Shown: piece by piece, positions 47,425-57,749 of the stretch
Layout of the letters: every line of letters begins with the position of its first letter
How positions within the stretch are numbered: the stretch's first letter is position 1
Assembly (NCBI RefSeq): GCF_900110655.1
Contig: NZ_FOEQ01000002.1
Span: 1 to 64,000, forward strand
DNA: 64,000 nt
From: Pseudomonas soli
GTDB taxonomy: Bacteria > Pseudomonadota > Gammaproteobacteria > Pseudomonadales > Pseudomonadaceae
Direction of reading: 5' to 3'
Position numbers and translations under genes: made by a program
The notes under the pieces: generated by a model
What the model was told of the DNA's origin: nothing
Databases searched by the model: none
What the model saw: only the letters and a program-made list of their open reading frames with translations

Positions 47425-48516
47425 GTGGCGATCAAAGCTGTATCGAAGGAACGTATTGATGAGGCTTTGCTGGAATTTGACCGCGACTTTAGAGGAAGAC
47501 GAGAGTGGCATGGTTGGGAGACGAACCCTGCCCACCGCTACGCGATTGCTGTAGGGGGTACATCGTACCCAGCAAAGAAAATAGTCTCCTTGGCTACCGG
47601 CATCGCAGTTAGCCAATTCCCAGGCGGACACCTCACAAACCGCTATTTAGAAAAGCGTGGATTTTCCATCATCGAGCTGCAGAGCACTGGTCTAGAACCA
47701 GTCCTGCAGTTCGAGCCTGGGGCCATTTACGATCGCGTGACTGAAATCAACGGACCATTCGGGGGTAGCCGGCAGAGCGGCATAGCGGCATCCGCTACCC
47801 ACCCGGCGATTTTCTTGTTTACAGGCGATAGTGGCGAGCAATATGGCTATGCCGACAGTTGGGACAACGGTGCGTTTCTCTACACCGGTGAAGGGAAGCG
47901 TGGGCCTATGACATTGAATCGTGGCAACAGAGCTGTCGCTGAGCACGCGGAGACAGGTCGTGCGCTTCATCTGTTCCAATCGCTCGGCAAAGGAAAAGGT
48001 AATCGCTATATAGGTGAGTTCTGCTGCGCCGACGTCTTTGAGCGAACCCAGCCGGATGTTGATGGCAAGGATCGTACTGCTCTTGTATTCAGATTGGTGT
48101 CTGTGAGCAGTCCAGAGCTGAATATCGAAACTGAGTTGGGGACGGGGGTTGAACTCGAAGATTCGTTAGCTGCTGCTCGGATAGCCGCTCTGGCTGCCTG
48201 CAAGCCGGTAACGAATGCAATGGGCCAATCAGCGCAACGCAAAATTTACCAGCGCAGCCGAAAGGTCGCTCATTACGTCCTCATGCGTGCCAAAGGCTTA
48301 TGTGAAAGCTGTGACAAGCCAGCTCCGTTTTTTAAGAAAGATGGAAGCCCATACCTGGAGCCGCATCATGTAAATCGGCTTTCCGATGGAGGTCTCGACC
48401 ACCCTCGGTATGTAGGTGCTATCTGCCCATCTTGCCATCGTGAGATTCACTCAGGTGTGCACGGCGTGTCGCTCAATGAGCAGTTGAAACAGCGACTTAA
48501 TGCAATTGAAGGATAA
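47425..48516 (+). CDS. ScoMcrA-like modification-dependent HNH endonuclease
   Basis: A 363-residue protein. An N-terminal ScoMcrA-type head domain (about residues 1-75, ERIDEALLEFDRDF to YAIAVGGTSYPAKKIVSLA) precedes an SRA-like domain. That domain spans about residues 90-220 (FEPGAIYDRVTEINGPFGG to RYIGEFCCADV). The C-terminal HNH nuclease has CESC, then EPHHVNRLSDGG and CPSCHREIHSG, which hold the metal and zinc ligands. Such proteins restrict modified DNA (type IV restriction). I propose the GTG at 47425 because AAAGGG lies upstream and the head domain starts there; a TTG at 47341 would add 28 residues. It lies beside the Hachiman genes. Confidence 0.75.
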   Translation: MAIKAVSKERIDEALLEFDRDFRGRREWHGWETNPAHRYAIAVGGTSYPAKKIVSLATGIAVSQFPGGHLTNRYLEKRGFSIIELQSTGLEPVLQFEPGAIYDRVTEINGPFGGSRQSGIAASATHPAIFLFTGDSGEQYGYADSWDNGAFLYTGEGKRGPMTLNRGNRAVAEHAETGRALHLFQSLGKGKGNRYIGEFCCADVFERTQPDVDGKDRTALVFRLVSVSSPELNIETELGTGVELEDSLAAARIAALAACKPVTNAMGQSAQRKIYQRSRKVAHYVLMRAKGLCESCDKPAPFFKKDGSPYLEPHHVNRLSDGGLDHPRYVGAICPSCHREIHSGVHGVSLNEQLKQRLNAIEG

Positions 48517-48830
48517 AATTAATATATAAAATTGACAACGCCGCCTATACCTAGTGATACATCATGACCCTCTAGGGTCGAACACCTAGTTTGGGGCTAG
48601 TCAACCCGCCCCTTCCGATCGCTGCCAACGCTCTCTGGATCGTAAAAATAATAAACTCGACTCAAACGCTCTTCCGAGAAATCTTGTACATCTCAGCACA
48701 CACCTCTTTGCCAGATAAAAATGAAAGGAGAATTTCAATTAATCCTCACATGAAAACATGTTAAGCCCATCATCTACAGAAAAGATTGACGCCCTAGTCC
48801 ACATGTGATGCCGGGATATCACCAAAAAAA
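48517..48830. other. AT-rich intergenic region between HNH and Hachiman genes
   Basis: This 314-bp low-GC region contains no gene I can support. It probably holds terminators for the two converging genes, but I see no strong hairpin with a T-run. Its composition continues that of the Hachiman genes and differs from the chromosome. Confidence 0.4.
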
Positions 48831-51047
48831 TTAACCCTTCAACAAATTTATAATTTTGTCTCGTTCGTAATCTAGAAAATCGGACCTTAAATACAAACGC
48901 CGCTCATGAATATATCTGAGAACATTGTCCTCGGGAATATCCTTAGGCACCACCCCTTCTAATTTTTTTGCTGCTGTCGCCGGAACACCGTACTCATCGA
49001 GAATAGACAAATTAGACTGTATAAAATCATTTTCAATCTCGGAAGCGTAGTGTGAATAACTTCCAGGCCTAAGACCAGCTTCGCGACAAACAAAATCCTG
49101 AATACTACTTACAACACTAAGCCATTTAGGAACCTTATACTGAAACCAATGCTTCAGTATTTGAAAACCATCCCTTATAGAATCATCTAAAATATTCTTC
49201 CGCTTTCGCAAGTAATCCTCAGGACTCAGAGAATCTGGATCCAACTTACCAAGATTATAGCTTTGCATATTCCTAATTAAAGAATAAATACTTTTCTGCC
49301 TGCCATAATCATACGTCAACTTGGTCAATCTAGCAGCAGACATGGGATTCTTTATTTCCCCTGGCTGCGCCAAAAACTCGCATGCAAGCCCCATAACGAA
49401 AAGCAACTGATTGTAGTCAGGGTAAGAACGCCAGCTCAACAAGTCATATTTAGACCTTACATTCTCCCGCAGAAACCTGATCAGATTAACCTGACCTTGG
49501 ACACTCATGTGATTAGACTTTACGAGCTCACGTACATCCCAATGCAAAGCCATTAGATCTTGGTATTGCTTACTCTCTTTATCCTTAACCTCCGAACCAT
49601 CTAACTGTATGAGCACCTCGTCAGATATTGGGAGTTGTTCATAGAAAGGAATATCAACAATGGTTTCTTGCTTTTCAGGCACAGGGTTGAAGTTGAATAC
49701 CACACCACTGTAGTGCTGCATCATTCGCCCCGCACGCCCCTTGATATTTGAATAGTCAAAGTAATCAATAGGCTTATCACCTTTTACATCATCATAAAAT
49801 ACGACATTTTTTGCACTAGTGTTTACCCCCTCAATGATCGTGGAGGTGCAAAACAGAACGTCCAACTGACCACTTTCAAAAAAACCGAGCATGCTATTTG
49901 TGATATGTTTTTGCAGCGCCCCATCATGGATCCCAATCCTTGATTTCAATAGATCTATCAACACCCATTCGGAGCCAACATTCAATTCTATCCAAGGAAT
50001 AATGCTCAGTTCATCCTGCATGAGGGTTCTGCCTGAAAATGCCAAATGTTCCAGGTAAACCCTTGCTAACGACCTAACGCGAGCAGGCGACGAACAATAT
50101 ACAATTGTTTGCTGCCCGTCAAAACTATCCAGCAGCTCAAAAAGGGCCTTTTCTTTTATTTCCTTTTTCTTCCCCCGAGCCCCAAACTGCCCAGGATAAT
50201 TTTCATATACATTAACACCACTATTTAGAACGAGCTTATAGTTACTTTTAAAAAATATCGACCCATACTTATCATTAAAACCCGGAGAAATACCATCAAT
50301 ATTTGGCCCCAATAAATAAAACTGAGGAGAGAACTTTGTCAACATGTAGTAAAATGCATTATTCAGAGCATCTGAGCGTTCATCCTCACGCCTCGCGCTC
50401 AATTTATAAAATTCGTCCATGACGAGCAAATCAATTGCAGCAAAGTATTTATACTCATTAACTCGCTCAGCTGTAAGCAGATAGATATTACCGAGTTGCT
50501 CAGACGGCTCTTGAGAAGTCCTCACCACCAGCTTAAACTTATCACTATATTTCGAAAGCTTTCGTCTGGTTTCATCAAGCAAAGCAAGCGTAGGCTGTAT
50601 AATTACAATGTTCTTATAAATTCCGGAGGCAACAAGCTCTTCGATTATTAAGCTCTTACCAAAGCTCGTGGGTGCACTAACCACGAGATTAGAGCGACGA
50701 TTGACCAATAAATTGTAAATGTACTTCTGTTCTTCATGGAGCAACCGATTACCACCAGAGACCGCTTGATGGTAAGCCACCCTAATGGAGTGACTTGTGG
50801 ACGAAGGTGCCAAATTTTCTCGTTGTAAATAAGGGTACAGACCATATGATTCGATAACATCAGCAAGCATCTCATCAAAAGTATTTGGAAACTTCCCACG
50901 ATTTTCCAAAATTGAAATAGCTAGCTCATTTTCTGGATCTTTTCCATTTCTAAGTAAATCTGCAGCAGCCCTCAAGACATGAAAAGCCTCATCAAAATTC
51001 AGCTTGTCGACTGATAAAAGTAATGACAAAAGCCCTGACGAATCCAT
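48831..51047 (-). CDS. hamB: Hachiman defence helicase HamB
   Basis: A 738-residue superfamily 2 helicase. Walker A is APTSFGKS (125-132) and the DExH-type box is DEFY (211-214). CTSTIIEGVNT (400-410) is the motif V region, and IKGRAGR (435-441) is motif VI of Ski2-like enzymes. The C-terminal 290 residues are helical. In Hachiman, HamB senses aberrant DNA and releases the nuclease HamA to degrade DNA during phage infection. The ATG lies 3 bp after the hamA stop codon. The gene is low in GC (about 40%), a sign of horizontal transfer. Confidence 0.85.
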   Translation of the reverse strand: MDSSGLLSLLLSVDKLNFDEAFHVLRAAADLLRNGKDPENELAISILENRGKFPNTFDEMLADVIESYGLYPYLQRENLAPSSTSHSIRVAYHQAVSGGNRLLHEEQKYIYNLLVNRRSNLVVSAPTSFGKSLIIEELVASGIYKNIVIIQPTLALLDETRRKLSKYSDKFKLVVRTSQEPSEQLGNIYLLTAERVNEYKYFAAIDLLVMDEFYKLSARREDERSDALNNAFYYMLTKFSPQFYLLGPNIDGISPGFNDKYGSIFFKSNYKLVLNSGVNVYENYPGQFGARGKKKEIKEKALFELLDSFDGQQTIVYCSSPARVRSLARVYLEHLAFSGRTLMQDELSIIPWIELNVGSEWVLIDLLKSRIGIHDGALQKHITNSMLGFFESGQLDVLFCTSTIIEGVNTSAKNVVFYDDVKGDKPIDYFDYSNIKGRAGRMMQHYSGVVFNFNPVPEKQETIVDIPFYEQLPISDEVLIQLDGSEVKDKESKQYQDLMALHWDVRELVKSNHMSVQGQVNLIRFLRENVRSKYDLLSWRSYPDYNQLLFVMGLACEFLAQPGEIKNPMSAARLTKLTYDYGRQKSIYSLIRNMQSYNLGKLDPDSLSPEDYLRKRKNILDDSIRDGFQILKHWFQYKVPKWLSVVSSIQDFVCREAGLRPGSYSHYASEIENDFIQSNLSILDEYGVPATAAKKLEGVVPKDIPEDNVLRYIHERRLYLRSDFLDYERDKIINLLKG

Positions 51048-51050
51048 TCA

Positions 51051-51992
51051 TCAATCTCCTAGGGATTGCATAATACCTAACTTCTGATGCAGCCTCTTAA
51101 CCAACTCTTTCTTACATTTAACCGGGAGCAAAATTAGAACAATATTGATTTTGGCTTTCCAAGGATGCTTATTCGCATCATGAAACTTGTCCGCAACCTC
51201 CTTGGCTTGAGCTACAAGTTGCGCCTTAAAACCCTCGACCTCATCATCATAAAGATCAAAGATATCACAAGAGTATGTGCAAAGCATCGGTATGTAAATA
51301 TCGGAAAGCTTGTCTTTGAGTCGAGTAGCACTGGCCATCCATTGAGTCCAATACTCTACATCTTCATGGAAAGAGAAGTGCTTTATCTTTTTAGAAATAA
51401 TAGAAAATTCATCCGCCATGTAGTCTAAGCGAATGTGCTCTTCTAGATCCTTTACAAGTGCAGCAACTCCTTTGAAAGGGTCCATGTAGAGCTTCGACTC
51501 TCCCAACCATAAGCTTTTCGTCTCCGGATTAATATGAACCGAATCAAAGCCATGGACAGTATGACCGTAAGAGTCTTTAAAATAGATTTTCGAGAGGAGA
51601 GGAATAGTTCCGAAGTTATCACGCAAAATCAAATGAAGTAGAAGCTCCCCAAACTCACCTCTTCGCAAGTACTTATCTTCTAGTTCGTCATCCAAGTGAC
51701 CGCCAGACAAATAAATATCTTTAACGCGATTGAAATTATCAATTTTATATATTGATTTTGCTGCATCACTTAACGTGACAACCAAATTATTGCTCTGAAC
51801 TGAGTCTCCCTCATGCATTCCGAAAGCAAATTCATGAACTGCAGAAATCAGAACATTAACGAAATCTTTCCATCTGTACTGCCCATTTTGAGAATCATCA
51901 GCAAGATCATAGCCGACAAAAAAACACCGCATACTTTCATTTACAGTGATTTCTTGAATGATGTCTCGTGAGCCAAAATAGCCTGTCATCAC
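51051..51992 (-). CDS. hamA: Hachiman defence nuclease HamA (DUF1837)
   Basis: A 313-residue effector. The DUF1837/HamA C-terminal region includes RRGEFGELLLHLILRDNFGTI (Glu113), HTVHGFDSVHI (Asp150) and LWLGESKLY (ExK at 165-167), together a PD-(D/E)XK active site. The N-terminal part with MRCFFVGYD matches HamA. It acts with HamB (3 bp downstream) as a phage-defence DNase. The start at 51992 is the first in-frame ATG; Met21 is an alternative. The gene is low in GC. The region between its start and tRNA-Pro probably holds its promoter. Confidence 0.85.
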   Translation of the reverse strand: MMTGYFGSRDIIQEITVNESMRCFFVGYDLADDSQNGQYRWKDFVNVLISAVHEFAFGMHEGDSVQSNNLVVTLSDAAKSIYKIDNFNRVKDIYLSGGHLDDELEDKYLRRGEFGELLLHLILRDNFGTIPLLSKIYFKDSYGHTVHGFDSVHINPETKSLWLGESKLYMDPFKGVAALVKDLEEHIRLDYMADEFSIISKKIKHFSFHEDVEYWTQWMASATRLKDKLSDIYIPMLCTYSCDIFDLYDDEVEGFKAQLVAQAKEVADKFHDANKHPWKAKINIVLILLPVKCKKELVKRLHQKLGIMQSLGD

Positions 51993-52132
51993 GCTTAACC
52001 CGCTTCCTTTCTCGCGTTAAGAGGGAACTCCGGATGGACACTAAGATCCATAGAAAGCATACTTCATTGGCAATATCTCATTGCCATCACCGTGGAGCAA
52101 GCTTTATTGACTATGGAGTGGCCGGGCTAGAA

Positions 52133-52194
52133 CCATTATTGAAACGAAAAAAGCCCAGTCGTTACCGACTGGGCTTTTTTCGTTTCAATAATGG
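52133..52194. terminator. 29-bp-arm perfect palindrome at the tRNA-Pro 3' end
   Basis: Arms 52133-52161 and 52166-52194 are exact inverses separated by TTAC. The inner part (GCCCAGTCG/CGACTGGGC flanked by A6/T6) is a strong bidirectional terminator for the leftward tRNA. The symmetry extends to include the encoded CCA end of the tRNA (52192-52194). That extent is unusual. Confidence 0.8.
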
Positions 52195-52268
52195 TCGGGA
52201 CGGAGTGATTCGAACACTCGACCCCTTGCACCCCATGCAAGTGCGCTACCGGGCTGCGCTACGCCCCG
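52192..52268 (-). tRNA. tRNA-Pro(GGG)
   Basis: A 77-nt cloverleaf on the minus strand. The acceptor arms CGGGGCG and CGTCCCG pair with one G-T, followed by discriminator A and an encoded CCA. The anticodon stem CTTGC/GCAAG encloses loop ATGGGGT, giving anticodon GGG. The T-arm is CGAGTGTTCGAATCACTCC-like. This tRNA follows the pheT-ihfA-merR block. Genes with foreign composition lie just downstream, consistent with a tRNA integration hotspot. Confidence 0.95.
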
Positions 52269-52370
52269 ACAAGGCGGCTCTCAATGTTGCCGAGAACGAG
52301 AAGAAATGTACCCTAACCTTTTGATTAATGGAAGCTTTTTTTCAAAAAACTTTCCATTCGTCGGCTCTGA

Positions 52371-52727
52371 TCACTTCTTGAGCACCACCAACACATCCTC
52401 CAACTCCGCAATCATCTGCCGAATCAGCTGCTTGTACTGGCTGGACTCATCCTTGACCTCATCACTGGAGAGCCGCAGTCGCGCCCCGCCAATGGTAAAG
52501 CCCTGGTCATACAGCAAAGCGCGGATCTGGCGGATCATCAGCACATCTTGGCGCTGATAATACCGCCGGTTGCCACGGCGCTTCACCGGGTTGAGCTGCG
52601 TGAATTCCTGCTCCCAGTAGCGCAGCACGTGCGGTTTTACCGCACAGAGCTCGCTGACTTCACCGATGGTGAAGTAGCGTTTGCCCGGGATGGGGGGCAG
52701 CTCGTCGTTATGGCTTGGTTCCAGCAT
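52371..52727 (-). CDS. MerR-family transcriptional regulator
   Basis: A 118-residue protein. A winged helix of the MerR type covers about residues 17-85 ([25 protein letters not shown], then [28 protein letters not shown]). The rest is a short helix suited to dimerisation. No effector domain or metal-binding Cys is present. It overlaps ihfA by 20 bp and belongs to the conserved pheST-ihfA-merR cluster of Pseudomonas. Its target is unknown. Confidence 0.85.
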   Translation of the reverse strand: MLEPSHNDELPPIPGKRYFTIGEVSELCAVKPHVLRYWEQEFTQLNPVKRRGNRRYYQRQDVLMIRQIRALLYDQGFTIGGARLRLSSDEVKDESSQYKQLIRQMIAELEDVLVVLKK

Positions 52728-53010
52728 AGGCCTCTACCCGGGCTTTCAGCTTCTGCCCTGGACGAAAGGTGACGACGCGGCGCGCGGTGATCGGGATCTC
52801 TTCCCCTGTTTTGGGGTTGCGGCCCGGCCGCTGGCGTTTGTCGCGAAGGTCGAAGTTGCCGAAACCGGACAACTTGACCTGCTCGTTGTCTTCAAGCGCG
52901 TGCCGAATTTCTTCGAAAAACAGCTCGACCAGCTCCTTGGCCTCACGCTTGTTAAGCCCCAGCTCCTCGTACAGCCTTTCGGCCATCTCAGCTTTCGTCA
53001 GAGCACCCAT
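52708..53010 (-). CDS. ihfA: Integration host factor alpha subunit
   Basis: A 100-residue DNA-bending protein of the HU/IHF family. It starts [57 protein letters not shown] is the DNA-intercalating beta-arm with the key Pro. It pairs with IhfB. It lies 4 bp after pheT and is co-transcribed with it. IHF assists sigma-54 promoters such as the one found at 10725. Confidence 0.95.
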   Translation of the reverse strand: MGALTKAEMAERLYEELGLNKREAKELVELFFEEIRHALEDNEQVKLSGFGNFDLRDKRQRPGRNPKTGEEIPITARRVVTFRPGQKLKARVEAYAGTKP

Positions 53011-53014
53011 GCCG

Positions 53015-55396
53015 TTATTTCCTTAACGTGGTGTTCAACCTTTGTTCAAGCGAGGTGAGGATGGTTTGCAGGGTTTCATTCACCTCATCGTCGTTAAGAG
53101 TGCGCGATGGATGTTGCCAGGTCAAGCCGACCGCCAGGCTTTTTCTATCAGGATCAATGCCTTTACCCTGGTAGACGTCAAACAGCCTGAGGTCTGTGAG
53201 CCATTCGCCCGCATTGTCACGAATTACTTCAAGCACCGAGCTAGAAGCTACATCACGTCCTGCGATCAAAGCCAGGTCACGACGGGTTTCCGGGAACTTG
53301 GACAGTTCGCTGAACTTCGGCAGGCGGCCTTCGACTACATCGCCGAGCACAAGCTCGAAGACGAACACCGGGCGGTCGAGGCCGAGGGTCTTGGCCAGCT
53401 CGGGGTGGATGGCGCCGAGGTAGCCGACTTCCTTGCCGTCGCGCTCGATGCGGGCGGTCTGGCCGGGGTGCAGGGCCGGGTGCTTGCCGGCAGCGAAGGT
53501 GAAGTCGCTCAGGGCACCGGAGTAACCCAGCAGGGCTTCCACGTCGGCTTTGACGTCGAAGAAGTCGATGCTGTCGCGGCCGTTGGCCCAGCCTTCCGGC
53601 AGGCGGCTGCCAGTGACGACGCCGGCGATCATCGGTTGCTGCTTGAGGTCACCGAGCTGGCCGACGAAGCGCAGGCCGCTTTCGAACAGGCGAACGCGGT
53701 CTTGCTGGCGGTTGAGGTTGTGCTGCATGGCCTTGACCAGGCCCGGCCACAACGAGGCGCGCATGGCGGCCATGTCGTTGGAGATCGGGTTGGCCAGCAG
53801 CAGCGGCTCGACGCCTGGGGTGAACAGCTCGAACAGTTTCGGGTCGATGAAGCTGTAGGTGATGGCTTCCTGGTAGCCGCGGGCAACCAGCAAGCGGCGC
53901 AGGTTCGGCAGCTCGCCACGGGTTTCCGGGCGGGCTTGCGGGGCCAGGCGGGCCTGCGGGTAACGGACCGGCAGGTTGTTGTAGCCGTACAGGCGGGCCA
54001 GCTCTTCGATCAGGTCGACTTCCAGGCTGACGTCGAAGCGGTGGCTTGGGACGGTGACGGTCCATTCCCCTGCCCCATTGGCGCTGGTGTTCAGCTCCAG
54101 GGCGTTGAGCAGCTGCTCGACCTGGGCGGCTTGCATTTGCATGCCGAGCATCTGGGTGATGCGTTCGTCGCGCAGGGTGATCGGCGCGATGTTCGGCAGG
54201 TGCTGCTCGCTCACGGCTTCGACTACAGGGCCTGCTTCGCCGCCGACGATCTCCAGTACCAGGGCGGTGGCGCGCTCCATGGCTTCACGGGCCAGTTGCG
54301 AATCCACGCCGCGCTCGTAGCGGTGCGAGGCGTCGGTGTGCAGGCCGTAGGAACGGGCCTTGCCAGCGACGGAAATCGGCTCGAAGAAGGCGCTCTCGAG
54401 GAACAGGTCGCGGGTCTTCTCGGTGTTGACGCCGCTGTGCTCGCCACCCATCACGCCGGCAATGGCCAGGGCGCGGGTGTGGTCGGCGATCACCAGGGTG
54501 TCGGCGCGCAGGGCAACTTCCTGGCCGTCCAGCAGGACGAGTTTCTCGCCCTCCTCGGCCATGCGCACGCGGATACCGCCGTTGATTTCGGCGAGGTCGA
54601 AGGCGTGCATCGGCTGGCCGAGTTCGAGCATCACGTAGTTGGTGATGTCGACGGCGGCGTCGATGCTGCGCACGTCGCTGCGGCGCAGGCGCTCGACCAT
54701 CCACAGCGGGGTCGGTTTGCTCAGGTCGACGTTGCGGATCACGCGGCCCAGGTAGCGCGGGCAGGCGGCCGGGGCGCTGACTTCGACCGGGCGTACTTCG
54801 TCGTGGGCAGCCGGTACGGCTGGCACCACCGGGCGGGTGACCGGCACGTCGTACAGGGCGCTGACGTCACGGGCAAGGCCAGCGATGGACAGGCAGTCGC
54901 CGCGGTTCGGGGTCAGGCCGATCTCGATGCTGGCGTCGTCCAGGTTCAGGTACTGACGGATGTCCTGGCCAACCGGGGCGTCGGCGGCCAGTTCCAGCAG
55001 GCCGTCGTTCTCTTCGCTGATCTGCAGCTCGGCAGCCGAGCAGAGCATGCCGAAGGATTCGACGCCGCGCAGCTTGGCCTTCTTGATCTTGAAGTCGCCC
55101 GGCAGTTCGGCGCCGATCATGGCGAACGGGATCTTGATGCCTGGGCGGGCATTCGGGGCGCCGCAGACCACCTGGAAGGTCTCCGCGCCGTTGCTTACCT
55201 GGCACACGCGCAGCTTGTCGGCGTCCGGGTGTTGTTCGGTGGTGAGGATCTCGCCCACCACGATGCCGCTGAACTGGCCGGCAGCGGGGGTCACGCTGTC
55301 GACTTCGAGGCCGGCCATGGACAGGCGGGCGACCAGTTCGTCACGGGAGACTTGCGGGTTTACCCAACCGCGCAGCCACTGTTCACTGAATTTCAT
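53015..55396 (-). CDS. pheT: Phenylalanyl-tRNA synthetase beta subunit
   Basis: A 793-residue subunit that binds tRNA-Phe and, with PheS, forms the alpha2-beta2 synthetase. The N-terminal tRNA-binding EMAP-like domain starts [14 protein letters not shown] and includes [24 protein letters not shown]. The B3/4 editing domain and B5 follow, and the C-terminal anticodon-binding FDX domain ends the protein. I chose 55396 because a longer N-terminus does not match the family and GGAG precedes it. Confidence 0.95.
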   Translation of the reverse strand: MKFSEQWLRGWVNPQVSRDELVARLSMAGLEVDSVTPAAGQFSGIVVGEILTTEQHPDADKLRVCQVSNGAETFQVVCGAPNARPGIKIPFAMIGAELPGDFKIKKAKLRGVESFGMLCSAAELQISEENDGLLELAADAPVGQDIRQYLNLDDASIEIGLTPNRGDCLSIAGLARDVSALYDVPVTRPVVPAVPAAHDEVRPVEVSAPAACPRYLGRVIRNVDLSKPTPLWMVERLRRSDVRSIDAAVDITNYVMLELGQPMHAFDLAEINGGIRVRMAEEGEKLVLLDGQEVALRADTLVIADHTRALAIAGVMGGEHSGVNTEKTRDLFLESAFFEPISVAGKARSYGLHTDASHRYERGVDSQLAREAMERATALVLEIVGGEAGPVVEAVSEQHLPNIAPITLRDERITQMLGMQMQAAQVEQLLNALELNTSANGAGEWTVTVPSHRFDVSLEVDLIEELARLYGYNNLPVRYPQARLAPQARPETRGELPNLRRLLVARGYQEAITYSFIDPKLFELFTPGVEPLLLANPISNDMAAMRASLWPGLVKAMQHNLNRQQDRVRLFESGLRFVGQLGDLKQQPMIAGVVTGSRLPEGWANGRDSIDFFDVKADVEALLGYSGALSDFTFAAGKHPALHPGQTARIERDGKEVGYLGAIHPELAKTLGLDRPVFVFELVLGDVVEGRLPKFSELSKFPETRRDLALIAGRDVASSSVLEVIRDNAGEWLTDLRLFDVYQGKGIDPDRKSLAVGLTWQHPSRTLNDDEVNETLQTILTSLEQRLNTTLRK

Positions 55397-55427
55397 GCTG
55401 TTCTCCTGAAAGTTGCGTCGATTGGGC

Positions 55428-56499
<1,072 letters not shown>

Positions 56500-56555
56500 C
56501 CGATGACGTTTTACACCCGACGGCGCAGGCGCCGCCGGATGATTGTCGTGGGTAC

Positions 56556-56912
56556 TTAAGCCAGTACGGCTTTAGCCTTCTCGACAATCGCAGCAAACGC
56601 CGCTTTTTCGTTCACTGCCAGATCAGCCAGAACCTTACGGTCGATTTCGATCGACGCTTTTTTCAGGCCAGCAATCAGACGGCTGTACGACAGACCGTTG
56701 GTGCGGGCACCGGCGTTGATACGAGCGATCCACAGTGCGCGGAACTGACGCTTCTTCTGGCGACGGTCGCGGTAGGCGTATTGGCCTGCCTTGATGACCG
56801 CTTGCTTGGCAACGCGGAATACGCGCGAGCGTGCACCGTAGTAGCCTTTAGCCAGTTTCAGAATTTTTTTGTGACGCTTACGAGCGATAACGCCGCGCTT
56901 AACACGAGCCAT
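56556..56912 (-). CDS. rplT: 50S ribosomal protein L20
   Basis: A 118-residue basic ribosomal protein with the family start [30 protein letters not shown]. It binds 23S rRNA early in large-subunit assembly and in many bacteria represses rpmI-rplT translation. It lies 27 bp downstream of rpmI. Confidence 0.95.
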   Translation of the reverse strand: MARVKRGVIARKRHKKILKLAKGYYGARSRVFRVAKQAVIKAGQYAYRDRRQKKRQFRALWIARINAGARTNGLSYSRLIAGLKKASIEIDRKVLADLAVNEKAAFAAIVEKAKAVLA

Positions 56913-56939
56913 GAGTAACTTCCTCTATCTTAACCAGAA

Positions 56940-57134
56940 TTAACGAACGCGCAGCATGCGCTCGACTTTTGCCACGTCAGACGGGTGCAGCAAGCTGGCA
57001 CCGCGCAGTTGACGCTTACGCTTGGTCGACATTTTGGTCAGGATGTGGCTCTTGAAAGCGTGCTTGTGCTTGAAGCCGGAAGCCGTCTTCAGGAAGCGCT
57101 TCGCAGCACCGCTCTTGGTTTTCATTTTTGGCAT
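56940..57134 (-). CDS. rpmI: 50S ribosomal protein L35
   Basis: A 64-residue basic protein starting [32 protein letters not shown], the standard L35 start. I chose 57134 rather than the earlier Met because of that family start. It is the first of the L35-L20 pair and follows infC by 63 bp. Confidence 0.95.
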   Translation of the reverse strand: MPKMKTKSGAAKRFLKTASGFKHKHAFKSHILTKMSTKRKRQLRGASLLHPSDVAKVERMLRVR

Positions 57135-57197
57135 GTTGGAACTCCGCATTCGAATAAAAATTACACAATAATCATCAGGCCTGCCGTGCCCGGGAGA

Positions 57198-57749
57198 TTA
57201 CTTCTTCTTTTTGGGGGCGATGACCATCATAAGCTGGCGTCCTTCCATCTTCGGATGCTGCTCAACGGTGCCGTATTCCACGAGGTCAGCTTCGACCCGC
57301 TTCAACAGCTCCATGCCCAGCTCCTGGTGGGCCATCTCACGGCCGCGGAATCTCAGAGAGATCTTGGCCTTGTCCCCATCGCTAAGGAAACGTACCAGGT
57401 TGCGTAGTTTTACCTGGTAATCCCCTTCTTCCGTCCCTGGACGAAACTTGATTTCTTTGATCTGGATCTGCTTCTGGTTCTTCTTGGCTTCGTTGGCCTG
57501 CTTCTTCTTCTCGAAGAGGTGCTTGCCGTAGTCCATCACCTTGCAGACGGGCGGTTGCGCGTCTGCAGAGATTTCCACCAGATCCAGCTTCGCTTCATCA
57601 GCGATACGCAGCGCTTCATCAATCGAGACGATGCCAATCTGCTCGCCGTCAGCACCAATTAACCGAACCTCGCGTGCCGAGATATTCTCGTTGATCGGGG
57701 CTTTCGGTGCAGTTCGTTTATCGTTTCTCATTTCACGCTTAATAGTCAT
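57198..57749 (-). CDS. infC: Translation initiation factor IF-3
   Basis: A 183-residue factor that prevents premature subunit joining and checks the start codon. The N-domain ([29 protein letters not shown]) is followed by a Lys-rich linker and the C-domain. The ATG at 57749 overlaps the thrS stop (TAATG). The third codon is ATT, which serves as the autoregulatory start of infC in E. coli; Met7 is a further option. I keep the ATG but cannot prove it. Confidence 0.9.
   Translation of the reverse strand: MTIKREMRNDKRTAPKAPINENISAREVRLIGADGEQIGIVSIDEALRIADEAKLDLVEISADAQPPVCKVMDYGKHLFEKKKQANEAKKNQKQIQIKEIKFRPGTEEGDYQVKLRNLVRFLSDGDKAKISLRFRGREMAHQELGMELLKRVEADLVEYGTVEQHPKMEGRQLMMVIAPKKKK

Noticed and set aside
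46953..52194. A complete integrative element with attachment sites
   Set aside because: No integrase or excisionase gene and no second copy of the tRNA end were found. The island is inferred from composition and content only.
51968..52324. Open frame across tRNA-Pro
   Set aside because: It reads through the tRNA gene and its terminator and resembles no protein.
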